Position numbers and translations under genes: made by a program. The notes beneath the pieces were generated by a model that was not told the origin of the DNA, searched no databases, and saw only the letters and a list, made by a program, of their open reading frames with translations. Shown one piece after another: positions 10,342 to 21,430 of a stretch of 64,000 bases of DNA (position 1 is its first letter; every line of letters begins with the position of its first letter). Source of the stretch: Flectonema sp. DT1601 (Eukaryota; Euglenozoa; Diplonemea; Diplonemida; Diplonemidae); assembly GCA_964019425.1 (NCBI GenBank), contig OZ025823.1, forward strand, positions 682,001-746,000, given 5' to 3'.

Positions 10342-10988
10342 CAACGTTTTTTATTTATATTTTATTTTTTTTTTTTTTTTTTCATGTTTGATTATTTCCT
10401 CTTCATATTTTTTTTCTATTCTTTCTTTTTTTTTTTTTTTTTTTTTTCTCTACCTCTCTCTTAATTCTGTTCGTTTCTTTGAAACGAAAATTCATTTGAA
10501 TATTATTCCTTGGTCAGCAACCATCATTGTCGCCCTTTGGGCCTGTTAAAAAAAAAAAAAAAATAAAAAGAAAGTTTACATCGGGAATAGGGCAGGAGCC
10601 AAAAGCTCCCAGTCCGTTACTTCCCACTTATCGAAATTCTTCTCTTTCCTTTTCTGGTCTTTTTTTTTTTCTTTTTTTCCTTTTTCATACAACGTTTTTT
10701 ATTTATATTTTATTTTTTTTTTTTTTTTTCATGTCTGATTATTTCCTCTTCATATTTTTTTTCTATTCTTTCTTTTTTTTTTTTTTTTTTTTTCTCTACC
10801 TCTCTCTTAATTCTGTTCGTTTCTTTGAAACGAAAATTCATTTGAATATTATTCCTTGGTCAGCAACCATCATTGTCGCCCTTTGGGCCTGTTAAAAAAA
10901 AAAAAAAAAATTAAAAGAAAGTTTACATCGGGAATAGGGCAGGAGCCAAAAGCTCCCAGTCCGTTACTTCCCACTTTATCGAAATTCT
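10342..10988 (-). repeat. Tandem duplication (period 348 bp) of the hairpin-rich arm element
   Basis: Two direct copies (starting at 10342 and 10690) of CAACGTTTTTTATTTATA, long T tracts, GTTCGTTTCTTTGAAACGA, a GCCC-TTT-GGGC hairpin, poly-A, and a nested stem-loop (GGGAA/TTCCC around GGAGC-CAAAA-GCTCC). The inverted single copy is at 50926-51250. Drawn as minus so that the orientation matches the right arm as plus. Frames over it are poly-Phe artefacts. Confidence 0.85.
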
Positions 10989-11021
10989 CGAGTGCGTGAG
11001 AATTACTTACTGGCCTTCGGG

Positions 11022-11899
11022 TCCCCAGATGCAACACCTACACCTCCAACGCGTCGGAATGCGTCAACGCCGTGTTCAAGGAGACTCGGCAAGGGAGTCT
11101 TTTATCTGTGATAAAGGACACCCGTTGTTGGACAACGGACACCTACGCCAGCCGACGCGAGATGCATGCTGACGTTCCTGCGAACTATCCGGTTCCGACA
11201 GTGGAGTTGTTCGTTCGGGGGAGTGCCACCTCAGCAAACAACCATGCTGTCACACCACTGGGTGAAGGACAATGGGAAGTACGACGAGAACACGGGTGGT
11301 TGGTGTGTCTGAAAGATGGAACATTAGTGTGTGGCTGTCCTGATTTCCTCCGCCACAACCTACCTTGCATCCACACAGTCAGAGTATTGACACATCAGCG
11401 CAATAATGTCTTTACTCACGAAACCTCTTTGCCTCCCTACACCAGAATGAGCAGCTACAGAGAGCTCTACCGCGTCTCTGTGTACCCACAGGCGATACCT
11501 ACCGGACAGCTTCAATTCGACGGCACGAAACCCCCTGTTGTGCAGAAGGGTGTCGGGAGAAGAAGAAAGGTTCGGATTCGCTCCAACGGTGAATCAAGGA
11601 CCCTGACGTGCTCCAACTGCGACGCTAAAGGTCACAACAAACGAAGTTGTCGGAAACCAACCTCGCAATCATCAAAGCCAGCAGCAAAGCCAGCAGCGAA
11701 GAAAGCAGCAGCAAAGCCAGCAGCAAAGAAAGTAGCAGCAAAGCCAGCAGCAAAGACAGTCAAGAAGAAGCGAAAGCGATGTGAATCCTCTGATTCGGAC
11801 TCACAATCTTTAAGTGCACAGTCATCCTACTCATCCTACTCATCTTACTCAACTTCAACGACAGAGTCTTACTCAACTTCAACGACAGATTCTGACTGA
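11022..11899 (+). pseudogene. MULE transposase, C-terminal part (SWIM zinc finger, zinc knuckle)
   Basis: Coding similarity begins near 11022, before the first usable start. RCNTYTSNASECVNAVFKE is the conserved MULE segment expected right after the C-terminus of the 7799-8842 frame; its Glu is the likely third acidic catalytic residue. Counting from 11072, the SWIM motif is C87-x-C89-x9-C99-x-H101, and a CCHC knuckle is C180-x2-C183-x4-H188-x4-C193. An Ala/Lys repeat (about 202-236, histone-H1-like) and a Ser/Tyr/Thr-rich tail follow. A stop at 10997-10999 closes the frame upstream, and the text around 11011-11029 reads as MULE only with a one-base shift unless CCCCAG at 11023-11028 is a splice acceptor. 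Spliced last exon or detached fragment are both possible. Confidence 0.7.
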
Positions 11900-11914
11900 C
11901 TTACTGGCCACTGA

Positions 11915-12045
11915 CTTGTTCAACCATCATTGTCGCCCTTTGGGCCTGTTAAAAAAAAAAAAAAATAAAAAGAAAGTTTACATCGGGAATAGGGCAGGAG
12001 CCAAAAGCTCCCAGTCCGTTACTTCCCACTTATCGAAATTCATGT
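11915..12045 (-). repeat. Third copy of the hairpin arm element, next to the big satellite array
   Basis: Matches 10515-10640 and 10862-10988 in direct orientation and 50926-51045 in inverted orientation: GCCC-TTT-GGGC hairpin, poly-A, GGGAA/TTCCC with inner GGAGC/GCTCC. It ends at TTATCGAAATTC, like the other copies. Confidence 0.88.
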
Positions 12046-12156
12046 TTATCCCTCTCTAAAAAGAAAACTCTGATTGCCATATGCATGTGTTTTGACACTT
12101 TTGCCACGTCTGGTCTTATTTTGAATTGCCTTTGTCACGCTCTCTTTTTCCATCAG
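12046..12156. other. Unique spacer before the main satellite array
   Basis: About 110 bp of single-copy sequence ending in a T-rich tract and CCATCAG. No gene seen. Confidence 0.4.
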
Positions 12157-14828
12157 TTTACTGAAATATTTGTTCTAAAAGTTGCTAAGTATTTCTCACT
12201 TAGAAATTTTTTATTTTTTTATTTTCAGCTTAATTAGCTACAAATTGTTTCTACTAAGTGTTTCTCACTTAGATTTTTTTTTTGCTTTTCAGCTCCTTAA
12301 AAGCTGCTAAGTGTTTCTGCTAAGTGTTTCTCACTTAGAATTTTATTTTTATGTTCGTTTTCTATCCCTTCTCCTATCCCTTTTGTTCAAAATAAGCGGG
12401 AGGAAATTCTCTCATTCACGCTAAGATGCACTCTGAACTTTGATTTTTTGATCTGAGTGTGAGGGAATGACCTGTTAGTGCATTGGGCATAGGCTGGGCT
12501 GCAGTTTAGATGTCTTAGGTGTTAATAGGGGGTTCCTCTTAGCATTTTTTCTTTGTTCCCACCTTATGATTTTCTTGAAGAAAAAAAATAGAAGTCATAA
12601 TGGTGCTTCCCTCTGGAAGGGTTGTAAGCCATGGTGTCCAACTAAATTAAAGGACAAGTCTGGGATAATCCCTGCCAGAGGGGCGAGTATTCTACCATGG
12701 TTGAAATACTCTGGCAACTGATCTTCAATTTTATGTTGTTTGTTAGCTGCTGGTGTATCCTGATCATGTGTTGATACTTGCATTTTTTTATTTGTAATCT
12801 TCTATTACAATTCTCTTTCTGTTCTGGTCTGTTACTTCATTTGTCTTGTTTAACTTCAGTTATATCCATTTTACTTTTTATTGTTTCCCATCTACTTTTT
12901 ATTTTCTATTAGTTCTGGTCAGAAACTCCTGGGCAGCAAGAAGGAAAGCAGTTTAGTACTTCTGGGTGTTTGGCATCACCCCCCATAGTGAGCAAGTACA
13001 ACAGGTAGCATTGGTAGTCTGTTGATCCTGAGTGATCCCAGCTACAGTTTTGTTTTTCTTTCTTTTTTTTAGAAGAAGATCAGGACATCCTAGCACTGCT
13101 GGATAGTTGCTGAATGCAGGGCCTGCCTGTGGCATTATAATAACAGGCTAAGTCATTTGTAGTTCATAGTTTACCTTTGATTTTATAACTTCACACAGGG
13201 TACTATGAACGATGAGAGATCCAGTGGGATCACTCAGGGTCTAGTAGAGACCACCAATGTTGTGCGTTGATAGGCAAGGTGACCAACCTTGACATTCTTT
13301 CTTTTCTCTCCTGTTGTGACAAACACAAAATACACACACAGCTTACAGTGTGTTCTTTGTGTATGTTTTCTTCAGGTGTGAGTAGTTTTTTTGTTCTTGC
13401 TCTTCAGGGAGGGCCTTAGCCAAAAGCTAACAGTCCAAATCTCACCTGGTAACTTAACTCATTCTTTGTCAGTTTTGGCATCAAACCTGTAATGGTTACA
13501 TTAACTACCATTTCAACAGGTTATTTACTGAAATATTTGTTCTAAAAGTTGCTAAGTATCTCTCACTTAGAAATTTTTTTATTTTTTTATTTTCAGCTCA
13601 ATTAGCTACAAAGTGTTACTACTAAGTGTTTCTCACTTAGATTTTTTTTGTGCTTTTCAGCTCCTTAAAAGCTGCTAAGTATTTCTGCTAAGTGTTTCTC
13701 ACTTAGAATCTTATTGTTATGTTCGTTTTCTATCCCTTCTCCTATCCCTTTTGTTCAAAAAAAGCGGGAGGAAATTCTCTCATTCACGCTAAGATGCACT
13801 CTGAACTTTGATTTTTTGATCTGAGTGTGAGGGAATGACCTGTTAGTGCATTGGGCATAGGCTGGGCTGCAGTTTAGATGTCTTAGGTGTTAATAAGGGG
13901 TTCCTCTTAGCATTTTTCTTTGTTCCCACCTTATGATTTTCTTGAAGAAAAAAAATAGAAGTCATAATGGTGCTTCCCTCTGGAAGGGTTGTAAGCCATG
14001 GTGTCCAACTAAATTAAAGGACAAGTCTGGGATAATCCCTGCCAGAGGGGCGAGTATTCTACCATGGTTGAAATACTCTGGCAACTGATCTTCAATTTTA
14101 TGTTGTTTGTTAGCTGCTGGTGTATCCTGATCATGTGTTGATACTTGCATTTTTTTATTTGTAATCTTCTATTACAATTCTCTTTCTGTTCTGGTCTGTT
14201 ACTTCATTTGTCTTGTTTAACTTCAGTTATATCCATTTTACTTTTTATTGTTTCCCATCTACTTTTTATTTTCTATTAGTTCTGGTAAGAAACTCCTGGG
14301 CAGCAAGAAGGAAAGCAGTTTAGTACTTCTGGGTGTTTGGCATCACCCCCCATAGTGAGCAAGTACAACAGGTAGCATTGGTAGTCTGTTGATCCTGAGT
14401 GATCCCAGCTACAGTTTTGTTTTTCTTTCTTTTTTTTAGAAGAAGATCAGGACATCCTAGCACTGCTGGATAGTTGCTGAATGCAGGGCCTGCCTGTGGC
14501 ATTATAATAACAGGCTAAGTCATTTGTAGTTCATAGTTTACCTTTGATTTTATAACTTCACACAGGGTACTATGAACGATGAGAGATCCAGTGGGATCAC
14601 TCAGGGTCTAGTAGAGACCACCAATGTTGTGCGTTGATAGGCAAGGTGACCAACCTTGACATTCTTTCTTTTCTCTCCTGTTGTGACAAACACAAAATAC
14701 ACACACAGCTTACAGTGTGTTCTTTGTGTATGTTTTCTTCAGGTGTGAGTAGTTTTTTTGTTCTTGCTCTTCAGGGAGGGCCTTAGCCAAAAGCTAACAG
14801 TCCAAATCTCACCTGGTAACTTAACTCA
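12157..14828 (-). repeat. Satellite block 1: two subtype B copies (period 1367 bp)
   Basis: The first block of the big array, antisense to the A array. It begins at TTTACTGAAATATTTG. The outermost copy is a hybrid: its left half resembles A/C (TAATAGGGGGTTCC, AATAAGCGGG) and its right half is subtype B (CCTAGCACTGC, TTAACTCATTCTTTG). Junction to the next block is TTAACTCA then CTGAAGTTAA. Confidence 0.95.
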
Positions 14829-17800
14829 CTGAAGTTAAACAAGACAAATGAAGTAACAGACCAGAACAGAAAGAGGATTGTAATAGAAGATTACAAATAA
14901 AAAAATGCAAGTATCAACACATAATCAAGATACACCAGCAGCTAACAAACAACATAAAATTGAAGATCAGTTGCCAGAGTATTTCAACCATGGTAGAATA
15001 CTCGCCCCTCTGGCAGGGATTATCCCAGACTTGTCCTTTAATTTAGTTGGACACCATGGCTTACAACCCTTCCAGAGGGAAGCACCATTATGACTTCTAT
15101 TTTTTTTCTTCAAGAAAATCATAAGGTGGGAACAAAGAAAAAATGCTAAGAGGAACCCCCTATTAACACCTAAGACATCTAAACTGCAGCCCAGCCTATG
15201 CCCAATGCACTAACAGGTCATTCCCTCACACTCAGATCAAAAAATCAAAGTTCAGAGTGCATCTTAGCGTGAATGAGAGAATTTCCTCCCGCTTATTTTG
15301 AACAAAAGGGATAGGAGAAGGGATAGAAAACGAACATAAAAATAAAATTCTAAGTGAGAAACACTTAGCAGAAACACTTAGCAGCTTTTAAGGAGCTGAA
15401 AAGCAAAAAAAAAATCTAAGTGAGAAACACTTAGTAGAAACAATTTGTAGCTAATTAAGCTGAAAATAAAAAAATAAAAAAAAAATTTCTAAGTGAGAAA
15501 TACTTAGCAACTTTTAGAACAAATATTTCAGTAAATAACCTGTAATGATTAAACCATTACAAGTTTGATGCCAAAACTGACAAGGACTGAGTTGAATTTC
15601 CAGGTGAGATTTGGACTGTTAGCTTTTGGCTAAGGCCCTCCCTGAAGAGCAAGAACAAAAAAACTACTCACACCTGAAGAAAACATACACAAAGAACACA
15701 CTGTAAGCTGTGTGTGTATTTTGTGTTTGTCACAACAGGAGAGAAAAGAAAGAATGTCAAGGTTGGTCACCTTGCCTATCAACGCACAACATTGGTGGTC
15801 TCTACTAGACCCTGAGTGATCCCACTGGATCTCTCATCGTTCATAGTACCCTGTGTGAAGTTATAAAATCAAAGGTAAACTATGAACTACAAATGACTTA
15901 GCCTGTTATTATAATGCCACAGGCAGGCCCTGCATTCAGCAACTATCCAGCAGTGCTTGGATGTCCTGATCTTCTTCTAAAAAAAAGAAAGAAAAACAAA
16001 ACTGTAGCTGGGATCACTCAGGATCAACAGACTACCAATGCTACCTGTTGTACTTGCTCACTATGGGGGGTGATGCCAAACACCCAGAAGTACTAAACTA
16101 CTTTCCTTCTTGCTGCCCAGGGGTTTCTGACCAGAACTAATAGAAAATAAAAAGTAGATGGGAAACAATAAAAAGTAAAATGGATATAACTGAAGTTAAA
16201 CAAGACAAATGAAGTAACAGACCAGAACAGAAAGAGGATTGTAATAGAAGATTACAAATAAAAAAATGCAAGTATCAACACATAATCAAGATACACCAGC
16301 AGCTAACAAACAACATAAAATTGAAGATCAGTTGCCAGAGTATTTCAACCATGGTAGAATACTCGCCCCTCTGGCAGGGATTATCCCAGACTTGTCCTTT
16401 AATTTAGTTGGACACCATGGCTTACAACCCTTCCAGAGGGAAGCACCATTATGACTTCTATTTTTTTTCTTCAAGAAAATCATAAGGTGGGAACAAAGAA
16501 AAAATGCTAAGAGGAACCCCCTATTAACACCTAAGACATCTAAACTGCAGCCCAGCCTATGCCCAATGCACTAACAGGTCATTCCCTCACACTCAGATCA
16601 AAAAATCAAAGTTCAGAGTGCATCTTAGCGTGAATGAGAGAATTTCCTCCCGCTTATTTTGAACAAAAGGGATAGGAGAAGGGATAGAAAACGAACATAA
16701 AAATAAAATTCTAAGTGAGAAACACTTAGCAGAAACACTTAGCAGCTTTTAAGGAGCTGAAAAGCAAAAAAAAAATCTAAGTGAGAAACACTTAGTAGAA
16801 ACAATTTGTAGCTAATTAAGCTGAAAATAAAAAAATAAAAAAAAAATTTCTAAGTGAGAAATACTTAGCAACTTTTAGAACAAATATTTCAGTAAATAAC
16901 CTGTAATGATTAAACCATTACAAGTTTGATGCCAAAACTGACAAGGACTGAGTTGAATTTCCAGGTGAGATTTGGACTGTTAGCTTTTGGCTAAGGCCCT
17001 CCCTGAAGAGCAAGAACAAAAAAACTACTCACACCTGAAGAAAACATACACAAAGAACACACTGTAAGCTGTGTGTGTATTTTGTGTTTGTCACAACAGG
17101 AGAGAAAAGAAAGAATGTCAAGGTTGGTCACCTTGCCTATCAACGCACAACATTGGTGGTCTCTACTAGACCCTGAGTGATCCCACTGGATCTCTCATCG
17201 TTCATAGTACCCTGTGTGAAGTTATAAAATCAAAGGTAAACTATGAACTACAAATGACTTAGCCTGTTATTATAATGCCACAGGCAGGCCCTGCATTCAG
17301 CAACTATCCAGCAGTGCTTGGATGTCCTGATCTTCTTCTAAAAAAAAGAAAGAAAAACAAAACTGTAGCTGGGATCACTCAGGATCAACAGACTACCAAT
17401 GCTACCTGTTGTACTTGCTCACTATGGGGGGTGATGCCAAACACCCAGAAGTACTAAACTACTTTCCTTCTTGCTGCCCAGGGGTTTCTGACCAGAACTA
17501 ATAGAAAATAAAAAGTAGATGGGAAACAATAAAAAGTAAAATGGATATAACTGAAGTTAAACAAGACAAATGAAGTAACAGACCAGAACAGAAAGAGGAT
17601 TGTAATAGAAGATTACAAATAAAAAAATGCAAGTATCAACACATAATCAAGATACACCAGCAGCTAACAAACAACATAAAATTGAAGATCAGTTGCCAGA
17701 GTATTTCAACCATGGTAGAATACTCGCCCCTCTGGCAGGGATTATCCCAGACTTGTCCTTTAATTTAGTTGGACACCATGGCTTACAACCCTTCCAGAGG

Positions 17801-18906
17801 GAAGCACCATTATGACTTCTATTTTTTTTCTTCAAGAAAATCATAAGGTGGGAACAAAGAAAAAATGCTAAGAGGAACCCCCTATTAACACCTAAGACAT
17901 CTAAACTGCAGCCCAGCCTATGCCCAATGCACTAACAGGTCATTCCCTCACACTCAGATCAAAAAATCAAAGTTCAGAGTGCATCTTAGCGTGAATGAGA
18001 GAATTTCCTCCCGCTTATTTTGAACAAAAGGGATAGGAGAAGGGATAGAAAACGAACATAAAAATAAAATTCTAAGTGAGAAACACTTAGCAGAAACACT
18101 TAGCAGCTTTTAAGGAGCTGAAAAGCAAAAAAAAAATCTAAGTGAGAAACACTTAGTAGAAACAATTTGTAGCTAATTAAGCTGAAAATAAAAAAATAAA
18201 AAATTTCTAAGTGAGAAATACTTAGCAACTTTTAGAACAAATATTTCAGTAAATAACCTGTAATGATTAAACCATTACAAGTTTGATGCCAAAACTGACA
18301 AGGACTGAGTTGAATTTCCAGGTGAGATTTGGACTGTTAGCTTTTGGCTAAGGCCCTCCCTGAAGAGCAAGAACAAAAAAACTACTCACACCTGAAGAAA
18401 ACATACACAAAGAACACACTGTAAGCTGTGTGTGTATTTTGTGTTTGTCACAACAGGAGAGAAAAGAAAGAATGTCAAGGTTGGTCACCTTGCCTATCAA
18501 CGCACAACATTGGTGGTCTCTACTAGACCCTGAGTGATCCCACTGGATCTCTCATCGTTCATAGTACCCTGTGTGAAGTTATAAAATCAAAGGTAAACTA
18601 TGAACTACAAATGACTTAGCCTGTTATTATAATGCCACAGGCAGGCCCTGCATTCAGCAACTATCCAGCAGTGCTTGGATGTCCTGATCTTCTTCTAAAA
18701 AAAAGAAAGAAAAACAAAACTGTAGCTGGGATCACTCAGGATCAACAGACTACCAATGCTACCTGTTGTACTTGCTCACTATGGGGGGTGATGCCAAACA
18801 CCCAGAAGTACTAAACTACTTTCCTTCTTGCTGCCCAGGGGTTTCTGACCAGAACTAATAGAAAATAAAAAGTAGATGGGAAACAATAAAAAGTAAAATG
18901 GATATA
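14829..18906 (+). repeat. Satellite block 2: three subtype C copies (period 1361 bp)
   Basis: Subtype C is marked by CATAATCAAG, AACTACTTTCC and CAGGGGTTTCTGACC. The last copy has a poly-A/T tract 4 bp shorter, as in the last copy of every complete C run. The block ends at AAAATGGATATA. Confidence 0.95.
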
Positions 18907-21430
18907 GTTATACTTAGATTTTTTTAGATATACTTAGATTTTTTTTGTGCTTTTCAGCTCCTTAAAAGCTGCTAAGTATTTCTGCTAAGTGTTTCTCACT
19001 TAGAATCTTATTGTTATGTTCGTTTTCTATCCCTTCTCCTATCCCTTTTGTTCAAAAAAAGCGGGAGGAAATTCTCTCATTCACGCTAAGATGCACTCTG
19101 AACTTTGATTTTTTGATCTGAGTGTGAGGGAATGACCTGTTAGTGCATTGGGCATAGGCTGGGCTGCAGTTTAGATGTCTTAGGTGTTAATAAGGGGTTC
19201 CTCTTAGCATTTTTCTTTGTTCCCACCTTATGATTTTCTTGAAGAAAAAAAATAGAAGTCATAATGGTGCTTCCCTCTGGAAGGGTTGTAAGCCATGGTG
19301 TCCAACTAAATTAAAGGACAAGTCTGGGATAATCCCTGCCAGAGGGGCGAGTATTCTACCATGGTTGAAATACTCTGGCAACTGATCTTCAATTTTATGT
19401 TGTTTGTTAGCTGCTGGTGTATCCTGATCATGTGTTGATACTTGCATTTTTTTATTTGTAATCTTCTATTACAATTCTCTTTCTGTTCTGGTCTGTTACT
19501 TCATTTGTCTTGTTTAACTTCAGTTATATCCATTTTACTTTTTATTGTTTCCCATCTACTTTTTATTTTCTATTAGTTCTGGTAAGAAACTCCTGGGCAG
19601 CAAGAAGGAAAGCAGTTTAGTACTTCTGGGTGTTTGGCATCACCCCCCATAGTGAGCAAGTACAACAGGTAGCATTGGTAGTCTGTTGATCCTGAGTGAT
19701 CCCAGCTACAGTTTTGTTTTTCTTTCTTTTTTTTAGAAGAAGATCAGGACATCCTAGCACTGCTGGATAGTTGCTGAATGCAGGGCCTGCCTGTGGCATT
19801 ATAATAACAGGCTAAGTCATTTGTAGTTCATAGTTTACCTTTGATTTTATAACTTCACACAGGGTACTATGAACGATGAGAGATCCAGTGGGATCACTCA
19901 GGGTCTAGTAGAGACCACCAATGTTGTGCGTTGATAGGCAAGGTGACCAACCTTGACATTCTTTCTTTTCTCTCCTGTTGTGACAAACACAAAATACACA
20001 CACAGCTTACAGTGTGTTCTTTGTGTATGTTTTCTTCAGGTGTGAGTAGTTTTTTTGTTCTTGCTCTTCAGGGAGGGCCTTAGCCAAAAGCTAACAGTCC
20101 AAATCTCACCTGGTAACTTAACTCATTCTTTGTCAGTTTTGGCATCAAACCTGTAATGGTTACATTAACTACCATTTCAACAGGTTATTTACTGAAATAT
20201 TTGTTCTAAAAGTTGCTAAGTATCTCTCACTTAGAAATTTTTTTATTTTTTTATTTTCAGCTCAATTAGCTACAAAGTGTTACTACTAAGTGTTTCTCAC
20301 TTAGATTTTTTTTGTGCTTTTCAGCTCCTTAAAAGCTGCTAAGTATTTCTGCTAAGTGTTTCTCACTTAGAATCTTATTGTTATGTTCGTTTTCTATCCC
20401 TTCTCCTATCCCTTTTGTTCAAAAAAAGCGGGAGGAAATTCTCTCATTCACGCTAAGATGCACTCTGAACTTTGATTTTTTGATCTGAGTGTGAGGGAAT
20501 GACCTGTTAGTGCATTGGGCATAGGCTGGGCTGCAGTTTAGATGTCTTAGGTGTTAATAAGGGGTTCCTCTTAGCATTTTTCTTTGTTCCCACCTTATGA
20601 TTTTCTTGAAGAAAAAAAATAGAAGTCATAATGGTGCTTCCCTCTGGAAGGGTTGTAAGCCATGGTGTCCAACTAAATTAAAGGACAAGTCTGGGATAAT
20701 CCCTGCCAGAGGGGCGAGTATTCTACCATGGTTGAAATACTCTGGCAACTGATCTTCAATTTTATGTTGTTTGTTAGCTGCTGGTGTATCCTGATCATGT
20801 GTTGATACTTGCATTTTTTTATTTGTAATCTTCTATTACAATTCTCTTTCTGTTCTGGTCTGTTACTTCATTTGTCTTGTTTAACTTCAGTTATATCCAT
20901 TTTACTTTTTATTGTTTCCCATCTACTTTTTATTTTCTATTAGTTCTGGTAAGAAACTCCTGGGCAGCAAGAAGGAAAGCAGTTTAGTACTTCTGGGTGT
21001 TTGGCATCACCCCCCATAGTGAGCAAGTACAACAGGTAGCATTGGTAGTCTGTTGATCCTGAGTGATCCCAGCTACAGTTTTGTTTTTCTTTCTTTTTTT
21101 TAGAAGAAGATCAGGACATCCTAGCACTGCTGGATAGTTGCTGAATGCAGGGCCTGCCTGTGGCATTATAATAACAGGCTAAGTCATTTGTAGTTCATAG
21201 TTTACCTTTGATTTTATAACTTCACACAGGGTACTATGAACGATGAGAGATCCAGTGGGATCACTCAGGGTCTAGTAGAGACCACCAATGTTGTGCGTTG
21301 ATAGGCAAGGTGACCAACCTTGACATTCTTTCTTTTCTCTCCTGTTGTGACAAACACAAAATACACACACAGCTTACAGTGTGTTCTTTGTGTATGTTTT
21401 CTTCAGGTGTGAGTAGTTTTTTTGTTCTTG
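18907..21430 (-). repeat. Satellite block 3: two subtype B copies, the first truncated
   Basis: Starts with a junction spacer containing a doubled ATACTTAGATTTTTT word, then enters the B unit midway. It ends early at GTTTTTTTGTTCTTG, 62 bp before the usual B/C junction. Confidence 0.95.

Noticed and set aside
10527-10895. 122-codon Phe-rich frame
   Set aside because: Encoded by T tracts inside a tandemly duplicated repeat.
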